Shown piece by piece: positions 17,352 to 29,396 of a stretch of 64,000 nt of DNA. The notes beneath the pieces were generated by a model, which did no database searches, was not told the origin of the DNA, and saw only the letters and a program-made list of their open reading frames with translations. The DNA is from Xenopus tropicalis (taxonomy: Eukaryota; Chordata; Amphibia; Anura; Pipidae): the NCBI RefSeq assembly GCF_000004195.4, contig NC_030683.2, forward strand, positions 77,616,910-77,680,909. The letters are read 5' to 3'. The translations under genes and the position numbers were made by a program. The number at the start of each line of letters is the position of its first letter. Within the stretch, counting starts at the first letter, position 1.

Positions 17352-18959
17352 CAGTGGCTTGCAAAAGTATTCGGCCCCCTTGAACTTTTCCACATTTTGT
17401 CACATTACAGCCACAAACATGAATCAATTTTATTGGAATTCCACGTGAAAGACCAATACAAAGTGGTGTACACGTGAGAAGTGGAACAAAAATCATACAT
17501 GATTCCAAACATTTTTTACAAATAAATAACTGCAAAGTGGGGTGTGCGTAATTATTCAGCCCCCTGAGTCAATACTTTGTAGAACCACCTTTTGCTGCAA
17601 TTACAGCTGCCAGGCTTTTAGGGTATGTCTCTACCAGCTTTGCACATCTAGAGACTGAAATCCTTGCCCATTCTTCTTTGCAAAACAGCTCCAGCTCAGT
17701 CAGATTAGATGGACAGCGTTTGTGAACAGCAGTTTTCAGATCTTGCCACAGATTCTCGATTGGATTTAGATCTGGACTTTGACTGGGCCATTCTAACACA
17801 TGGATATGTTTTGTTTTAAACCATTCCATTGTTGCCCTGGCTTTATGTTTAGGGTCGTTGTCCTGCTGGAAGGTGAACCTCCGCCCCAGTCTCAAGTCTT
17901 TTGCAGACTCCAAGAGGTTTTCTTCCAAGATTGCCCTGTATTTGGCTCCATCCATCTTCCCATCAACTCTGACCAGCTTCCCTGTCCCTGCTGAAGAGAA
18001 GCCCCCCCCCAGAGCATGATGCTGCCACCACCATATTTGACAGTGGGGATGGTGTGTTCAGAGTGATGTGCAGTGTTAGTTTTACGCCACACATAGCGTT
18101 TTGCATTTTGGCCAAAAAGTTCCATTTTGGTCTCATCTGACCAGAGCACCTTCTTCCACATGTTTGCTGTGTCCCCCACATGGCTTGTGGCAAACTGCAA
18201 ACAGGACTTCTTATGGTTTTCTGTTAACAATGGCTTTCTTCTTGCCACTCTTCCATAAAGGCCAACTTTGTGCAGTGCACGACTAATAGTTGTCCTATGG
18301 ACAGATTCCCCCACCTGAGCTGTAGATCTCTGCAGCTCCCCCAGAGTCACCATGGGCCTCTTGGCTGCATTTCTGATCAGCGCTCTCCTTGTTCGGCCTG
18401 TGAGTTTAGGTGGACGGCCTTGTCTTGGTAGGTTTACAGTTGTGCCATACTCCTTCCATTTCTGAATGATCGCTTGAACAGTGCTCCGTGGGATGTTCAA
18501 GGCTTTGGAAATCTTTTTGTAGCCTAAGCCTGCTTTAAATTTCTCAATAACTTTATCCCTGACCTGTCTGGTGTGTTCTTTGGACTTCATGGTGTTGTTG
18601 CTCCCAATATTCTCTTAGACAACCTCTGAGGCCGTCACAGAGCAGCTGTATTTGTACTGGCATTAGATTACACACAGGTGTACTCTATTTAGTCACTAGC
18701 ACTCATCAGGCAATGTCTATGGGCAACTGACTGCACTCAGACCAAAGGGGGCTGAATAATTACGCACACCCCACTTTGCAGTTATTTATTTGTAAAAAAT
18801 GTTTGGAATCATGTATGATTTTCGTTCCACTTCTCACGTGTACACCACTTTGTATTGGTCTTTCACGTGGAATTCCAATAAAATTGATTCATGTTTGTGG
18901 CTGTAATATGACAAAATGTGGAAAAATTCAAGGGGGCCGAATACTTTTGCAAGCCACTG
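17352..18959 (-). mobile_element. Tc1/mariner-type DNA transposon, nearly intact
   Basis: A 1,608-bp element flanked by TA on both sides (17350-17351, 18960-18961). It has terminal inverted repeats of about 214 bp (17352-17565 and 18746-18959) beginning CAGTGGCTTGCAAAAGTATT and differing at only a few positions. It contains a single transposase frame on the minus strand, with a DD34E-type catalytic domain, broken once. The very similar arms point to a young insertion. Tc1-like families with such long inverted repeats are established in Xenopus; I do not assign a family name. Confidence 0.95.
17569..18590 (-). pseudogene. Tc1-like transposase, one frameshift
   Basis: Cut-and-paste transposase of about 340 codons, starting at 18590 and stopping at 17569. 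The N-terminal part (MKSKEHTRQVRDKVIEKFKA...) has paired-type helix-turn-helix DNA-binding domains (about residues 1-110), with GRPPKL in the linker. Catalytic residues visible are the first Asp in VLWSDETKMELFG, the second in [11 protein letters not shown], and the Glu in [15 protein letters not shown]. The frame breaks in a run of nine G (minus strand; plus 18002-18010) after the IMLWGG motif, and resumes in another frame before KMDGAKYR. Everything else is open, so this is a single slippage mutation in a homopolymer. As it stands, the copy lacks the last two catalytic residues in its first frame. Confidence 0.92.
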
Positions 18960-18961
18960 TA

Positions 18962-19716
18962 CATACATATAGGGAGTCATATGCCCCCTCTTTGCTTAAA
19001 GCTATTCAAATAAAAGCTCATGCATATTATTTTTCCTTTTAAATACCATTCACATCAAAATGTCATACCAAAACAAGGCATGAGGAAGTAGGTTACTGAA
19101 AAACAGAAGCAGGTAGAAGGAACAAAAAAAGGATTCTATTGTCACCTGAGTATTCAGGAACAGAAAGTTCTAAATACATCTACTCATCTACTATGGGAAC
19201 ATCATGGAACATTAGGTTGATATGAATAACCTCAGTCTGCAACATGAGTCATATAGGATCAAAGGTGACAAGCACAAACTTTTTTTTTTTTTTTTTTAAA
19301 TGGTATAAAATAAGTGATGGTGCTAACTGAGTATAAAAAAAAGTAACAAAAAACACATATTACATGACCTTTACATTATGGACCCTGGACACCTGCATAA
19401 CTGTTGTGTATATGTGCAACAGAAACTATGGTGGTGAGATATGCCCAATATTTACTGCACCCATATTATATATACTGTATATCAAAATCAACAGGCTCAG
19501 AGTAACTGATTTTTATTCCAGAATTCTGTAATTATTATCTAGATTCTGTCATTTGTTTGTTTGTTTGTTTGTTTTTGTTTCTTAAAATCAGTTCAGTTCA
19601 AATGAGCCTGTTGAATGCAGTACATTTTTGTTTTACACCCAGGAAATTAGTTGGAATGAAAGTGTTTAGGACAGATATAAAGGTAGGGGACGCGACACAG
19701 GCAGAGTTGATGGATG
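18962..19716. other. Intergenic, no gene seen
   Basis: AT-rich with a poly-T/A run near 19280-19300 and a (GTTT)n run at about 19553-19575. No exon or family match was recognised. Confidence 0.5.
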
Positions 19717-20132
19717 TTAAAGGAACAGTAACACAAAAAAATGAAAGTGTATAAAAGTAACTAAAATATAATGTGCTGCTTCCCTGCACTGGTAAAAGTT
19801 GTGTGTTTACTTCAGAAAGACTACTATAATTTATATAAATAAGCTGCTATGTAGCCATGGAGGCAGCCATTCAAAGGAGAAAAGGCACAGGCACATAGCA
19901 GATAACAGATAAAATACTATTGTATTCCACAGAGCTTATCTGTTATCTGCTACGTAACCTGTGCCTTTTCTCCAGCTTGAATGGCTGCCCCCATGACTAC
20001 ACAGCAGCTTATTATATAAATTATAGTAGTGTTACTGTAGCAAACACACCAGTTTTACCAGTGCAGGGCAACAGTGCATTATATTTTTATTACTTTAAAG
20101 CTCTTTCATTTTTTAGTGTTACTGTTCCTTTA
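19717..20132. repeat. T2-type palindromic MITE, 'ttaaaggaacagtaacac' family, full copy
   Basis: Flanked by TTAA at both ends (19717-19720 and 20129-20132) with TTAAAGGAACAGTAACAC in inverted orientation at each end. The interior is a long foldback as in 11009-11415. Open frames here are shadows of the palindrome. Confidence 0.93.
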
Positions 20133-21110
20133 AAGTTGAAAGACAAATTATATTTCCTGAAAGACAGGCTTGTGAATATGGTAAGTTTAGGGAATGGGTG
20201 GAGTGAAAAAAGACCTCTCCCTTTGAATGGAGGGAGCAGAAACAGTTTTGGGTTAGAAAGGGAAGGACATGAGACACCTGTAAAAGGGACACCTATGATT
20301 GACTTGATTGACTGCATTACAACTTCCAGCATTTGTCAACATGTTATCAAGGGTTAAAGCATGATGGCGGTTGTAGCCCATCAATCACAGAGGTTTTAAG
20401 GGCTAAACAACACAGGTCTGCTACTCTGCTTCCTCTATTGCTACACCACTGGACAGGCATGTTGTGATAGTAAAGCTTCCATGTAGTTTACACATCAGAT
20501 TTTTCAATTACCAAAAGCATTAAACTTATTTTCCCTTGCATCCCATACAGCAGCAACCCTGAGATTATTTTTGTTCCCCTAATTGGTAGGACAAGAACAT
20601 AAAGAGTAAAAAAAAAACATACATAACAAACCCCACCTATAAGTAGGAGTTACCTTAAATCTCATTAGTGTTTTTTTTGGCAAGAGGAATAATATTCTCT
20701 TTCCACAGAAGATATCTTCACTTGATTCCAGGTCCCCAGGGGACTTGATGACCGTATGAATTAACTACCCAAGGGGTAGAATATTTAGGGGACAGGAGGA
20801 TAGGTTGAGCGTCGCATAGTACTGCAGCCGGATGATAATGCGCCGCTAAGAGCGAGCACTATTGGTCAGATCGTGGTTGCCGGTGACGTCACAAAGACGT
20901 GACCAGGAAGTGCGGGAGATTTAAACGTGTGATACCGGCTGACCCGCGCCTAATAGAGAAGCAACTGTTTTGGAAACAGAGACTTCGTTGCTGCTGCTCT
21001 CTTCTGCCTAGGCTGCAGCCTCCTGGGTTAGGCTGTAAGGTAGAGTAGAGCCTTTGGGGGAGTTGGTTGTGCTGTTTAAGCGTTTCATTAAGCGCATGCT
21101 TTTTTCTTTT

Positions 21111-22362
21111 AGATGTCCACTCCTTCACTGCAAGAGTCTTCTGCTTCCAGGAAGCATAGACAGAATGCCAAACATTTACAATGCAGGGCTTGTGATGAGC
21201 CTTTACCAGAGGGCTGCGATAAGAGATTATGCAAGAACTGCTTGACCTTTGTAGCACAGAAGCAAGTGCTGAGAATGTGCCTTCATCTCCCTTATGGATA
21301 AAGGATTTTATCAGAGTCACTATGCAGGAGATGTCTGATAAAGTCCAGAGCAATGCTGCTAACCTCAGAGAAGTGTCTAGTGCACCCAGGGAGACTACAC
21401 TTGGTTCACCGGAGGAATCCGGGGAAGATTCCTCATCTGAGGAGGAAGAATCTTTGGCTCTGTTCTCTACAAATAACACTGCTAGGCTAATCAGAGTAAG
21501 AACTACTATTGATTCGTTGGATGGTACAGAGGTACAGGCTTCTACTTCCCAGCCTGCAAAGAGATCTAAGGAGTTTCCGGTTCCCTCCGTCATGAAAGAT
21601 CTCATGGAGAGGGAATGGAAAGCCACTGAAAAAGCTCCTTCGGTCACTAAAAGACACAAGCTTCTATTTCCTATACAGGAGGAAGAGACACAGTCTTGGG
21701 GTACTACTCCTAAGGTTGATATAGCCAGAGCCAGACTTTCCAAGTAGACACTTATTCCAGTAGAGGATGGGTCAGGATTAAAGGACCCTATGGATAGGAA
21801 GGAGGAAAGTATACTTAACCGTGCCTATGCCACGGCCGTGGCTTCTTGCAGACCTGCACTAGCAGCTTCAGGTGTTGCTCGATCTTCTAGATTCTGGCTC
21901 AAACAATTGAATGAAGACATCTCCAACAAAGTACCCAGGGAGGAATTGTTGGATTCTCTCTCCAGAATTAGTATGGCTATGGATTTTTTATGTGATGCAA
22001 CACTGGAAGGTGTAAAGTTATCTGCCAAGGCCATGGCATTAACGACAGCTGCAAGGAGAGCATTATGGCTAAGAGCTTGGTCAGCGGATGTTGCATCTAA
22101 GAACAGCCTCTGCACAATGGCATTTGAGCCTGGACACCTATTTGGTTTAAAGCTTGATAAGCTACTAGAGTCCTTGTCAGGTTCTAAGGGTAAACGATTA
22201 CCCCAGGAAAATTATAAGAGAAACAGAAATTCCTTTTTTCAAACCAAAAGATCGCCTAGAGAAGATCCTTCTTCTCGTAAGGAGGGCAGGAGGCCAGAGA
22301 AGGATTCCTTTCGTCCCCCCAAAAAGACCTCTAGTTTCAGACTCAATAGAGGAAGTGAGTGA
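21111..22362 (+). pseudogene. DIRS-like gag, one frameshift and one nonsense codon
   Basis: Starts ATG 21111-21113 (MSTPSLQESSASRKH). A short cysteine cluster CRACDEPLPEGCDKRLCKNC follows, then a frame change near 21240. The main frame then contains an acidic serine-rich stretch, an in-frame TAG at 21745-21747, and the DIRS gag core (ILNRAYATAVASCRPALAAS, FWLKQLNEDISNKVPREELL), ending in a basic, serine/arginine-rich tail before TGA at 22360-22362. Structural protein of the retrotransposon particle. Two lesions make it inactive. Confidence 0.8.
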
Positions 22363-22397
22363 CTGTCTGCCCAGAAAAAGAAGTCATCTTTCTGACG

Positions 22398-23765
22398 CCA
22401 GAAGTCTTATTCCTCTGGGAGGAAGATTAAGTTTTTTTCTGCAGGAATGGGAAGAGACTATCACAGACAAATGGGTCCTTCAACTGATAGAATTCGGCTA
22501 TCAGATAGAATTTCGTAATTTTCCACCAGAAAGATTCATTATCACACCTTTAGCCCACTCTAAAACAATTAGCCCTCGAGAAGGCGATAAAAGACTTCAT
22601 CGACGCCAGAGTTTTGAAGACGGTTCCCCTCTTAGAGACCTTTCAGGGTACTTATTAAAGGGTTTTTTTGGTGCCCAAACCAAACGGCACATTCAGAACT
22701 ATAATAGGTCTGAGATTCGTCAATCAGTATATTCACAAGAGATCTTTTCGTATGGAGACCATTAAGTCAGTAATGAGTATCCTAGATCAGGGGGATTATA
22801 TGGCTTCTTTAGATCTCAAGAACGCCTATCTGCATGTACCCCTGTTTCAGAATCACAGAAGATTCCTTTGCATAGCTGTATTTGTGGAGGAGTCTCTTCT
22901 TCATCTACAGTTCAAAGTTCTACCTTTCGGGATAACTACTGCACTATGAGTCTTCACCAAGCTAGTAGTCTCCATTGTAGCGACTTTGAGGGGGAAGGGA
23001 ATTTCGATAGTTCCCTACCTAGGCAATTGGCTTATTACAGCAGTATCGAGATCCATTCTAGAGAAACACCTAATGCAGACCATCCATCTCCTCCAACATC
23101 TAGGATGGATCATCAATTGGGAGATGTCTTCCCTAGTTCCTACCAGAACCATCCAGTTTCTGGGGTTTGTGATCAACTCAGCAGAGATGAGGTTGTTTTT
23201 GCCACCAGACAAAATAGACAGATTGATAGCGGCAGTTCAGAGAATTACTTCACAACCCTGTTCTCCACTCAGGGATCTGATGAGAGTCATAGGGTTGATG
23301 ACCTCAGTGATAGAGGCAGTGCCGTGGGCCAGATTCCACAAGAGGACCTTCCAATTGGAGGTACTGTCGAGATGGGATCGTCAGTTGTCATTTCTGGACA
23401 GAGAGGTAATCCTGAACTGGGAGACAAGGCAGCATTTGAGTTGGTGGCTTCAGAGGAAGAATCTCTTGAGAGACTCTACTACAGTAGCGTACATCAACAA
23501 GCAGGGGGGAACCAGAGCACCAGTCCTGAGTCAGAAAGTGTACAAGATTTTGAGATGGGCAGAGGCTCATGTTGCCCAGATTATGGCTGTCCATATAAAA
23601 GGGGAAGACAATATCTTAGCAGACCAGTTAAGCAGAAAGATTCTCAAACCAGGAGAATGGTCCCTGAAATTCAGTGTATTTTACAGGATTACAGGACGTT
23701 GGGACACCCCTGCTATAATGAAAATGTTTGCATCAGTGACAGACCAAGCCGGACAGGCACCCTAG
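22398..23765 (+). pseudogene. DIRS-like reverse transcriptase and RNase H, inactivated
   Basis: Three frame segments. An upstream part up to about 22660 is followed by a frame change into MVPKPNGTFRTIIGLRFVNQ, then SLDLKNAYLHVP and LPFGITTA. A TGA stop lies at 22947-22949, and the same frame continues to 23765. At the position of the usual YxDD catalytic motif (23016-23033) the sequence reads YLGNWLI, so both metal-binding aspartates are gone. The RNase H part shows AYINKQGGT and GEDNILADQLSR. The recombinase that normally follows is absent. Confidence 0.85.
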
Positions 23766-24287
23766 GCAACCCAGCTGGCCAGTCACACACACCCCAACAA
23801 TAATCTTGCGTGATTAGTGGGCAGTGGGGGAACGCAGGACAGGGTCAGGACTAGATTAGGCAGCCAGAAAAGGTACATGCCTAGCATGTAGGCATGTACA
23901 GGGATTGGATGTTCATGTCTAATGCTTATCAGTCTGTGCCCTGCAAAACAGTCAATACAAATACCCTTTTGAGTATTAACCATTAAACCGTTCATTCTGG
24001 TATAGTAAAGTCAATCAACTGTACCTGCATATCATGTCTCACTAGAGCAGAACTATTCCTTTGCATTCTACAAAATAGGAAATAGTTGTTACATCCTATA
24101 CTTGTCAAGGTAATTTTTTTCTGTTTATTTTAAATATATATATACATTTTTAATACAAAAAGTATGGCTTTCTAAACCTGTTTTCCCAGGTTCATTTTTG
24201 GAATTGGTTTTGTTATTAAAAATTTCATTTGGAATAAATTATACACCTCATTTTAATGAGGATTTTTTATTAAAGTAAAAACTTCAT

Positions 24288-24796
24288 TTAAAGGAGAATG
24301 CAAGTCAAAATTTAAAAAGCATACTGCCCAATAGTCCTCCTATTGTTTAGTAAAAATGCCACGCTTTTGGCTCACCTAATCAAATATTTACTCAGTCACA
24401 CTTACTTCACATTTTGTAGAACAGGCAGCCATCTCTAAAAAGGTATTCTCCCTTCCTTTCCCTCCTTGCTTCATACTGCACATGTGTTTCATTCCCTCCC
24501 CCCCTACCCTCTGCCAGATCCGCTTCTGATTGGCTGGTGGGCATGTGTAGCTCAGAACAGGAGACAGGATCAAGTTACACACATGCTCAGAGAATAGGAA
24601 GGCTGCCGCTGGCAGCCTACAGGAAGGACAGAGAGATTTCAGTGATGTCACTGTAGTCTTCACACTGCTGTAGGCTGCCAGCACCATATCTCAGAGAAGC
24701 AAGCAGGGATCTGGGAATTTAGATATGCAGTAAGTACTTAAAAAGAATGCCTTTAGACTTACTTTTAATTTATATTAACCTTTCATTGTCCTTTAA
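24288..24796. repeat. T2-type MITE, full copy
   Basis: Bounded by TTAA (24288-24291 and 24793-24796) with inverted ends TTAAAGGAGAATGC / CATTGTCCTTTAA. The left third matches the window-edge repeat at 1-167 in opposite orientation. The interior includes GC-richer sequence such as 'ttctgattggctggtgg', which is non-coding. Confidence 0.88.
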
Positions 24797-26132
24797 AGGA
24801 GAAGGAAAGGCAATGTCACTTGGGGGTGCAAAAATGTTAGGCATATAACTGTACACTTGTGTAAATTCATAGGTTTAAAACAATTGTACTTTATAGTTAA
24901 TGAAAAGGACATTTAGCAGAAATCTTTAGCATGTAAGCTTTCCCCACAACCTTTAGCAGATTATAACATACTGCAAGTTGTATTTTAACAACAGCTGGAA
25001 GGCTGCATTGTGACATCCCTGGTATCAAAAAGCATAAATTGCTGCAATAATATTAAAGGAGAACTACATTTTCTCAGATTATGTACCATGGTAAATGTGC
25101 AAACCTTCCCCATTCTTCATAGCAGCACTGCTGTGAATGATAAGATGCTAGAAGCTTCCTGTTCTTCTCATTATAAACTGCCATGGCAGTTATTCTTAGC
25201 CCACAGCTTACTGCCTGAGGCTGCTTGAGTTTGAAATATACTAAATACAAGTCAAATGTCTTATATTTTACATAATAGGTTTAAGAGACACAAATGACCA
25301 CAGTCATAGACATTCAAAAATGGATGCAATTGTTGCATGTATTGACCATTCTGTTATAACACAATCCTTGCTTTTGTACTTTGTATATATTTATACCATT
25401 GTGCCTGCTCAGTTTGTTCTAATACTGTAAATTGTGTGCCTATTTACACAGGGGATTCATGGATCCTGAGTTCAGTATTAAAGAACACCCAGCACACTTG
25501 TAACTTGCCCCAGCATTGGCTTGTGTGTGCTTGTTCTCGTGTGCATTCATTTGCATAGCTGCAAGGGCCCAGACTTGGGATAGACGATAGAAGTACATGT
25601 CAACTGTCCCCCCATCATTACACCCTAGGTTCATGCCTGTCCTGCCTACCCCTAGTTCTGGCACACATGAGTAACATGGGCAGAGCATCTGCTAAAGGGG
25701 TGAACCCTGGTGTATTTGCATGTGCTTGGGTGTGCTAGTATCTTCACAAGGCTTCCCACTATGGACTGCATCATTAGGTGCAGCAGATGTGTCTAAATCA
25801 TAAAAATGCACAAACACAATTGCACACAGTTTAATGTAGGTAAATATATATATTAACTTAGTTTAATATAGGCAAATTGCACACTACACTAGCTGTGGTC
25901 AATTAACCCTCTGTGCCACAGATGGTCACTTTTTCTACATGTTAGTAGTTAGTGGTTTTGACTAGATCTTATAGGGCAAAAAGAAAAGTCCTGGGATACA
26001 CTAGAACATGGGACCCCAAAATAGACGGCACTCTTTTTATAACAAATGTTAATACTGTAAACTGGCAGATATTTATATATAAAGGCTTCTTCTGCTATAA
26101 AACGCAGTGTATAAAAAGCAGAAACCTGTGTA
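24797..26132. other. Intergenic, no gene seen
   Basis: Contains a short T2-like end (ttaaaggagaactac at about 25053) and a fragment 'cctgcctacccctagttctggc' (about 25639-25660) related to the repeat at 62040-62340. Otherwise AT-rich and unassigned. Confidence 0.5.
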
Positions 26133-26463
26133 CAAGTATGGGCCCTATTATCCACAATGCTCGGGACCTGGGGTTTTCCAGATAAGGGATCTTTCCGTAA
26201 TTTGTATCTCTATATCTTAAGTCTGCTAAAAAAAATAATTTAAATATTGAATAAACCAAATAGGATTGTTTTGCCTCCAATAAGGATTAATTATATCTTA
26301 GTTGGGATCAAGTACAAGGTACTGTTTTATTATTACAGAGAAAAAGGAAATCATTTTTAAAAATTAGAATTATTTGCTTAATATAGAGTCTATGGCAGAT
26401 GGCCTTTCCATAATTCAGAACTTTGTAGATAATGGGTTTCTGGATAAGTGATCCTATACCTGT
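26133..26463 (+). repeat. hAT-type MITE, full copy
   Basis: Inverted ends 'caagtatgggccc' and 'gatcctatacctg'. The interior has paired 'tccagataagggatctttcc' and 'ggataagtgatcctatacc' segments and the 'attacagagaaaaaggaaat' word. This is a very common Xenopus repeat, recognised by its ends; half of it recurs at 6188-6333. Confidence 0.8.
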
Positions 26464-26899
26464 ACAAAGCATTAGGTAGTGGCCACATTTTAAGTGGCCA
26501 TAGCTGCTTATGTGTTGTTGGGGCACATTCTGTAGGTTATTATCCCCTGGGCAGGACTACATGAGCTTCCCATGGGTGCCATTTGCCTCAGCTCCCTGGG
26601 AACATTAACAAAAAACAGTCTAGAGCATTTCAGTATGATAGCCCGACTTTCTATCTGAAAAAAACTGAGCTCTTTATGAATCAGCTAAACTATTGGCAAA
26701 GACCACCGTCAAGAATTAGCCTTACTGCTAGTGCTAACACGCTGCCCAAGGATATTCGTTAGGATGGCAAATGAGCGCTTTTACCACTAGGTGGCATTTA
26801 ATTGGAATAATGCAATAAGTCACATAGTAAAATGTGCATAAAACAAGTTAGTGCCTCCAACACAAGAGCTCTGAATTCCTTATTACTGGCAAACAGGAT

Positions 26900-27260
26900 T
26901 CACACACTTCCACTTTAAGAAGCGGGGTGGGGGGGAGCTGTTTCATGCAAGGGGAAGTCTGCTCGTAAGAAACATCGTTAAATTAAACCATTCAAAAATG
27001 ATTTCAGAGACCCTACCTGTCTGCAGGAAATGAGAGGAGGTTTTGCCTGGAATGCACTATGCGCTAAAGTGAAAGGATCGCTAATACAATGTGTGAGAGG
27101 CAGCCGAGCAGGCACTTCCTACCCTGACTGTCTGTGTGATCTGCTGCACCAGGAAGCTGCCGGCAGCTGCTGATCTGACAACACAAGCTGCTGTCTTTAT
27201 CAGCTCTTTGGGTGACATGGCTGAATTCTGAGGGATAACACTCTAACTGCTGCCCAGACC
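26900..27260 (+). promoter_or_regulatory. ubash3b promoter and 5' UTR (predicted), with short uORF
   Basis: GC-richer than its surroundings, with a CACTTCCT ETS-type site (about 27111) and a TTTATCAG GATA-type site (about 27196). A four-codon upstream ORF (ATG 27217-27219, TGA 27229-27231) ends 29 bases before the main start codon. The transcription start and any upstream splice site cannot be fixed from sequence alone. Confidence 0.5.
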
Positions 27261-27388
27261 ATGGCTGCTAAGGAAGAGCTCTACTCCCAGATCATCCCCA
27301 GAAAAAACAGGCAGCACCGAGCAGGGACCATTAAGCATGGATCGTCTCTGGAAATCCTGCTCTCCATGGGTTTCCCAAAAGCAAGGGC
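27261..27388 (+). CDS. ubash3b: UBASH3B (STS-1) first coding exon, start of UBA domain
   Basis: The exon encodes MAAKEELYSQIIPRKNRQHR followed by AGTIKHGSSLEILLSMGFPKARA, 42 codons plus two bases before a GTGAGT donor at 27389. The same arrangement opens vertebrate UBASH3B: MAAREELYS..., basic RRNRQ, GTIKHGS, then LLSMGFP, the hydrophobic MGF loop of a UBA ubiquitin-binding domain. The full protein (about 640 residues) continues with the rest of UBA, a 2H-phosphoesterase-like domain, SH3 and a C-terminal histidine-phosphatase domain. It dampens receptor tyrosine-kinase signalling and acts on SYK/ZAP-70. Human UBASH3B has a methionine a few codons upstream; this start matches the second one, with CAGACCATGG context. 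Later exons are not in the window. Confidence 0.9.
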
Positions 27389-27445
27389 GTGAGTAATTGG
27401 TCACATTCCCTCATTGTTTATTTGGACTGAAATAAGAGTGTGTGG

Positions 27446-27472
27446 CTGCTGCTGCTGCTGCTGCTGCTGCTG
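27446..27472 (+). repeat. (CTG)9 trinucleotide repeat
   Basis: Nine uninterrupted CTG units start 57 bases inside ubash3b intron 1, close to the splice donor. Confidence 0.95.
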
Positions 27473-28823
27473 GAGGGAGATGGCGTATTTGTCTGGTTCG
27501 GCAGTGGCTGCTCCTAGAGGGAAAGCAGTGCACCCAGCAGGGAAGTGATGCAGGTTAATACTGTATAGCTATGTGTTGCAGGAGCAACAGCACAATCTCC
27601 GTAGGGGGTCCCATTTCCACTTTTTGTAGGACTGTCACTAGGCAGCCTCAGGTTACACATGAAAAGAACTTTAGTATATTTAGATACATGCAACCCATGT
27701 ATACCACATGCTTTTTAACACATGATAAGTATTAGGCATGTCCCAACTGCATGGTTCCATAGGCTGTTATTATTCAGCTCCTACAGACAGACAGCTGTTG
27801 ACAGATAAGGCTGTCAATTACAGTTTGCAGGGCATTTTAACATTCCGGCTTTATAGCCACCTGTTTTATTTTGTGCTGCCCTGAAACAGCATAAAAAGAG
27901 CTGACTGCTTAAATGAAGCAGAAGACAGTATTGGTATTAATCTGCTCTTTAATTAGCCTACGGAGGTTTATGGTATTAGGTTGATGAAACCCATGATTTC
28001 CCCTTAACCTTTGTCTGATACAATTATTAGCAAAGTATAGCAAAGCACAAGAATTTACTGCAGAAAAATTAAGGATAGCTGAAAAACCTCTTGGGGCTCC
28101 TACTTGACAGTACAGTGGTGGTATTATAAAAGCAAAATATTTGGCAGGGTCAAGCCTTTCCATGCTCTGCAACAGTTGATATAATGTACTACAGAGAAGT
28201 AGTGTGCCTTCCAATGGCAGTTAGAGGACAATTCATGACTCAAAACAGTTATTGTCCATTTTGAGTTAGTGTGTTTTATGCATGATAAAGCATCCAAATT
28301 ATATAGCACTTATTATTTACAGAACCCCCAAGGATGGAATTAGTATGGCAACATATTTAAGGTGTATGTAATGGCCCTAATAATATGGTATGGTTTAAGA
28401 CTGCAGTAGCTTCTACTAAACCTCTGCAGTGCTGGTAGATACCAGCGTCAGCTTTCACTGCCTTGGGCAGTTGCTGTCCTGCTGTCGATTTTCAGAAAGG
28501 GGCCAATGATTACTCATTTGCAAGATATAATTCCTACTTAATACCATGGGAAGCCCTCATGCTATAACTGCAAAATGTACCTGTCGATATATGGTTAACC
28601 ATATAACTGGTTATTTCTAACTACAATAGGAGCTATTTATCGCCCAGTGTGACATATACCCATTGGCGAGTGCTGATGAAACAAAGAATCTTTGCTTTGT
28701 GAATGTGGTCAGAATTTGTCAAACTTTTGTTTTCCAAGGTACACTGGGGCCCCATTGGGCTTTATATTTTTGGTATGTTTTTACTATATCTATGTGTCTG
28801 CCTTAAAGGGCTTGCTTGGGTCT

Positions 28824-28990
28824 TAAGCTGGCCATACACTTGCTGATATAATCATATGAAGAAAAGTTTTGTATGATTTTCAGACCGTGTGTGGGCTCCG
28901 AATAATCATTCTGACAAATATCCTATAATGCCAATCTGTTGTTTAGTCGATCGGACAGGATAGAAATTTCAGTCGGATAACATATTGATC
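28824..28990 (+). repeat. Fragment of DNA-transposon repeat with 'gctggccatacac' end
   Basis: 'ttaagctggccatacac' is a familiar frog repeat terminus. Internal words 'tagtcgatcggacagg' and 'tttcagtcggataacat' fit such an element. No matching right end was found, so only a fragment is claimed. Confidence 0.4.
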
Positions 28991-29396
28991 TTTGCATGTA
29001 TTGCTTATATGACGATACCAATGGGTGACCTATGACATTTAAACAAAATGCACACACCCACAGAGAAACTTGTACATTGTACATATGTACATTTGTGAAA
29101 TTTGAATGCTTTAAAAGCCATTAGCAACCGGAATGCTTTCTTTTCTTCTTTTCCTGATGTGATGTTGCCAGTCGTATTGCACATTCTGCTCTGTTTTTGG
29201 CATTCATATATACTGGACTCATTCAACAGAAAGCAAAATCTGTCTTTCAATGGAAAAATTGCCGAAGCTGTGATCGGAACATGTTCTTTCAAATAAACAC
29301 GTACTATATGTTTAAGGAAGAATATCATTCCCGGGATGAAAGTTTCCATACATCATACAATTGTTTGTCAATTAATGGCCAGAACATCATCTGATT

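Larger units (their letters stand above)
20531..23765 (+). mobile_element. DIRS-like tyrosine-recombinase retrotransposon, 3' truncated
   Basis: An order of gag, then reverse transcriptase, then RNase H that matches DIRS elements (RNase H with 'AYINKQGGT', and RT with 'SLDLKNAYLHVP' and 'LPFGITTA'). The left flank (about 20531-20640, 'gttcccctaattggtaggac') looks like a DIRS terminal region. The tyrosine recombinase and right terminus are missing; similarity stops near 23765. The left boundary is approximate. It lies between rpl27a and ubash3b on the same strand as both. Confidence 0.85.

Noticed and set aside
19920..20357. 145-codon frame over a MITE
   Set aside because: It runs across the arm of the palindromic T2 MITE at 19717-20132 and into flanking DNA.
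20889..21743. 284-codon minus-strand frame
   Set aside because: It lies opposite the DIRS gag and matches no family; the plus-strand gag explains the region.
22868..23803. 311-codon plus-strand frame rich in serine
   Set aside because: It overlaps the RT/RNase H frame, which carries the recognisable motifs; this is an alternative-frame shadow.
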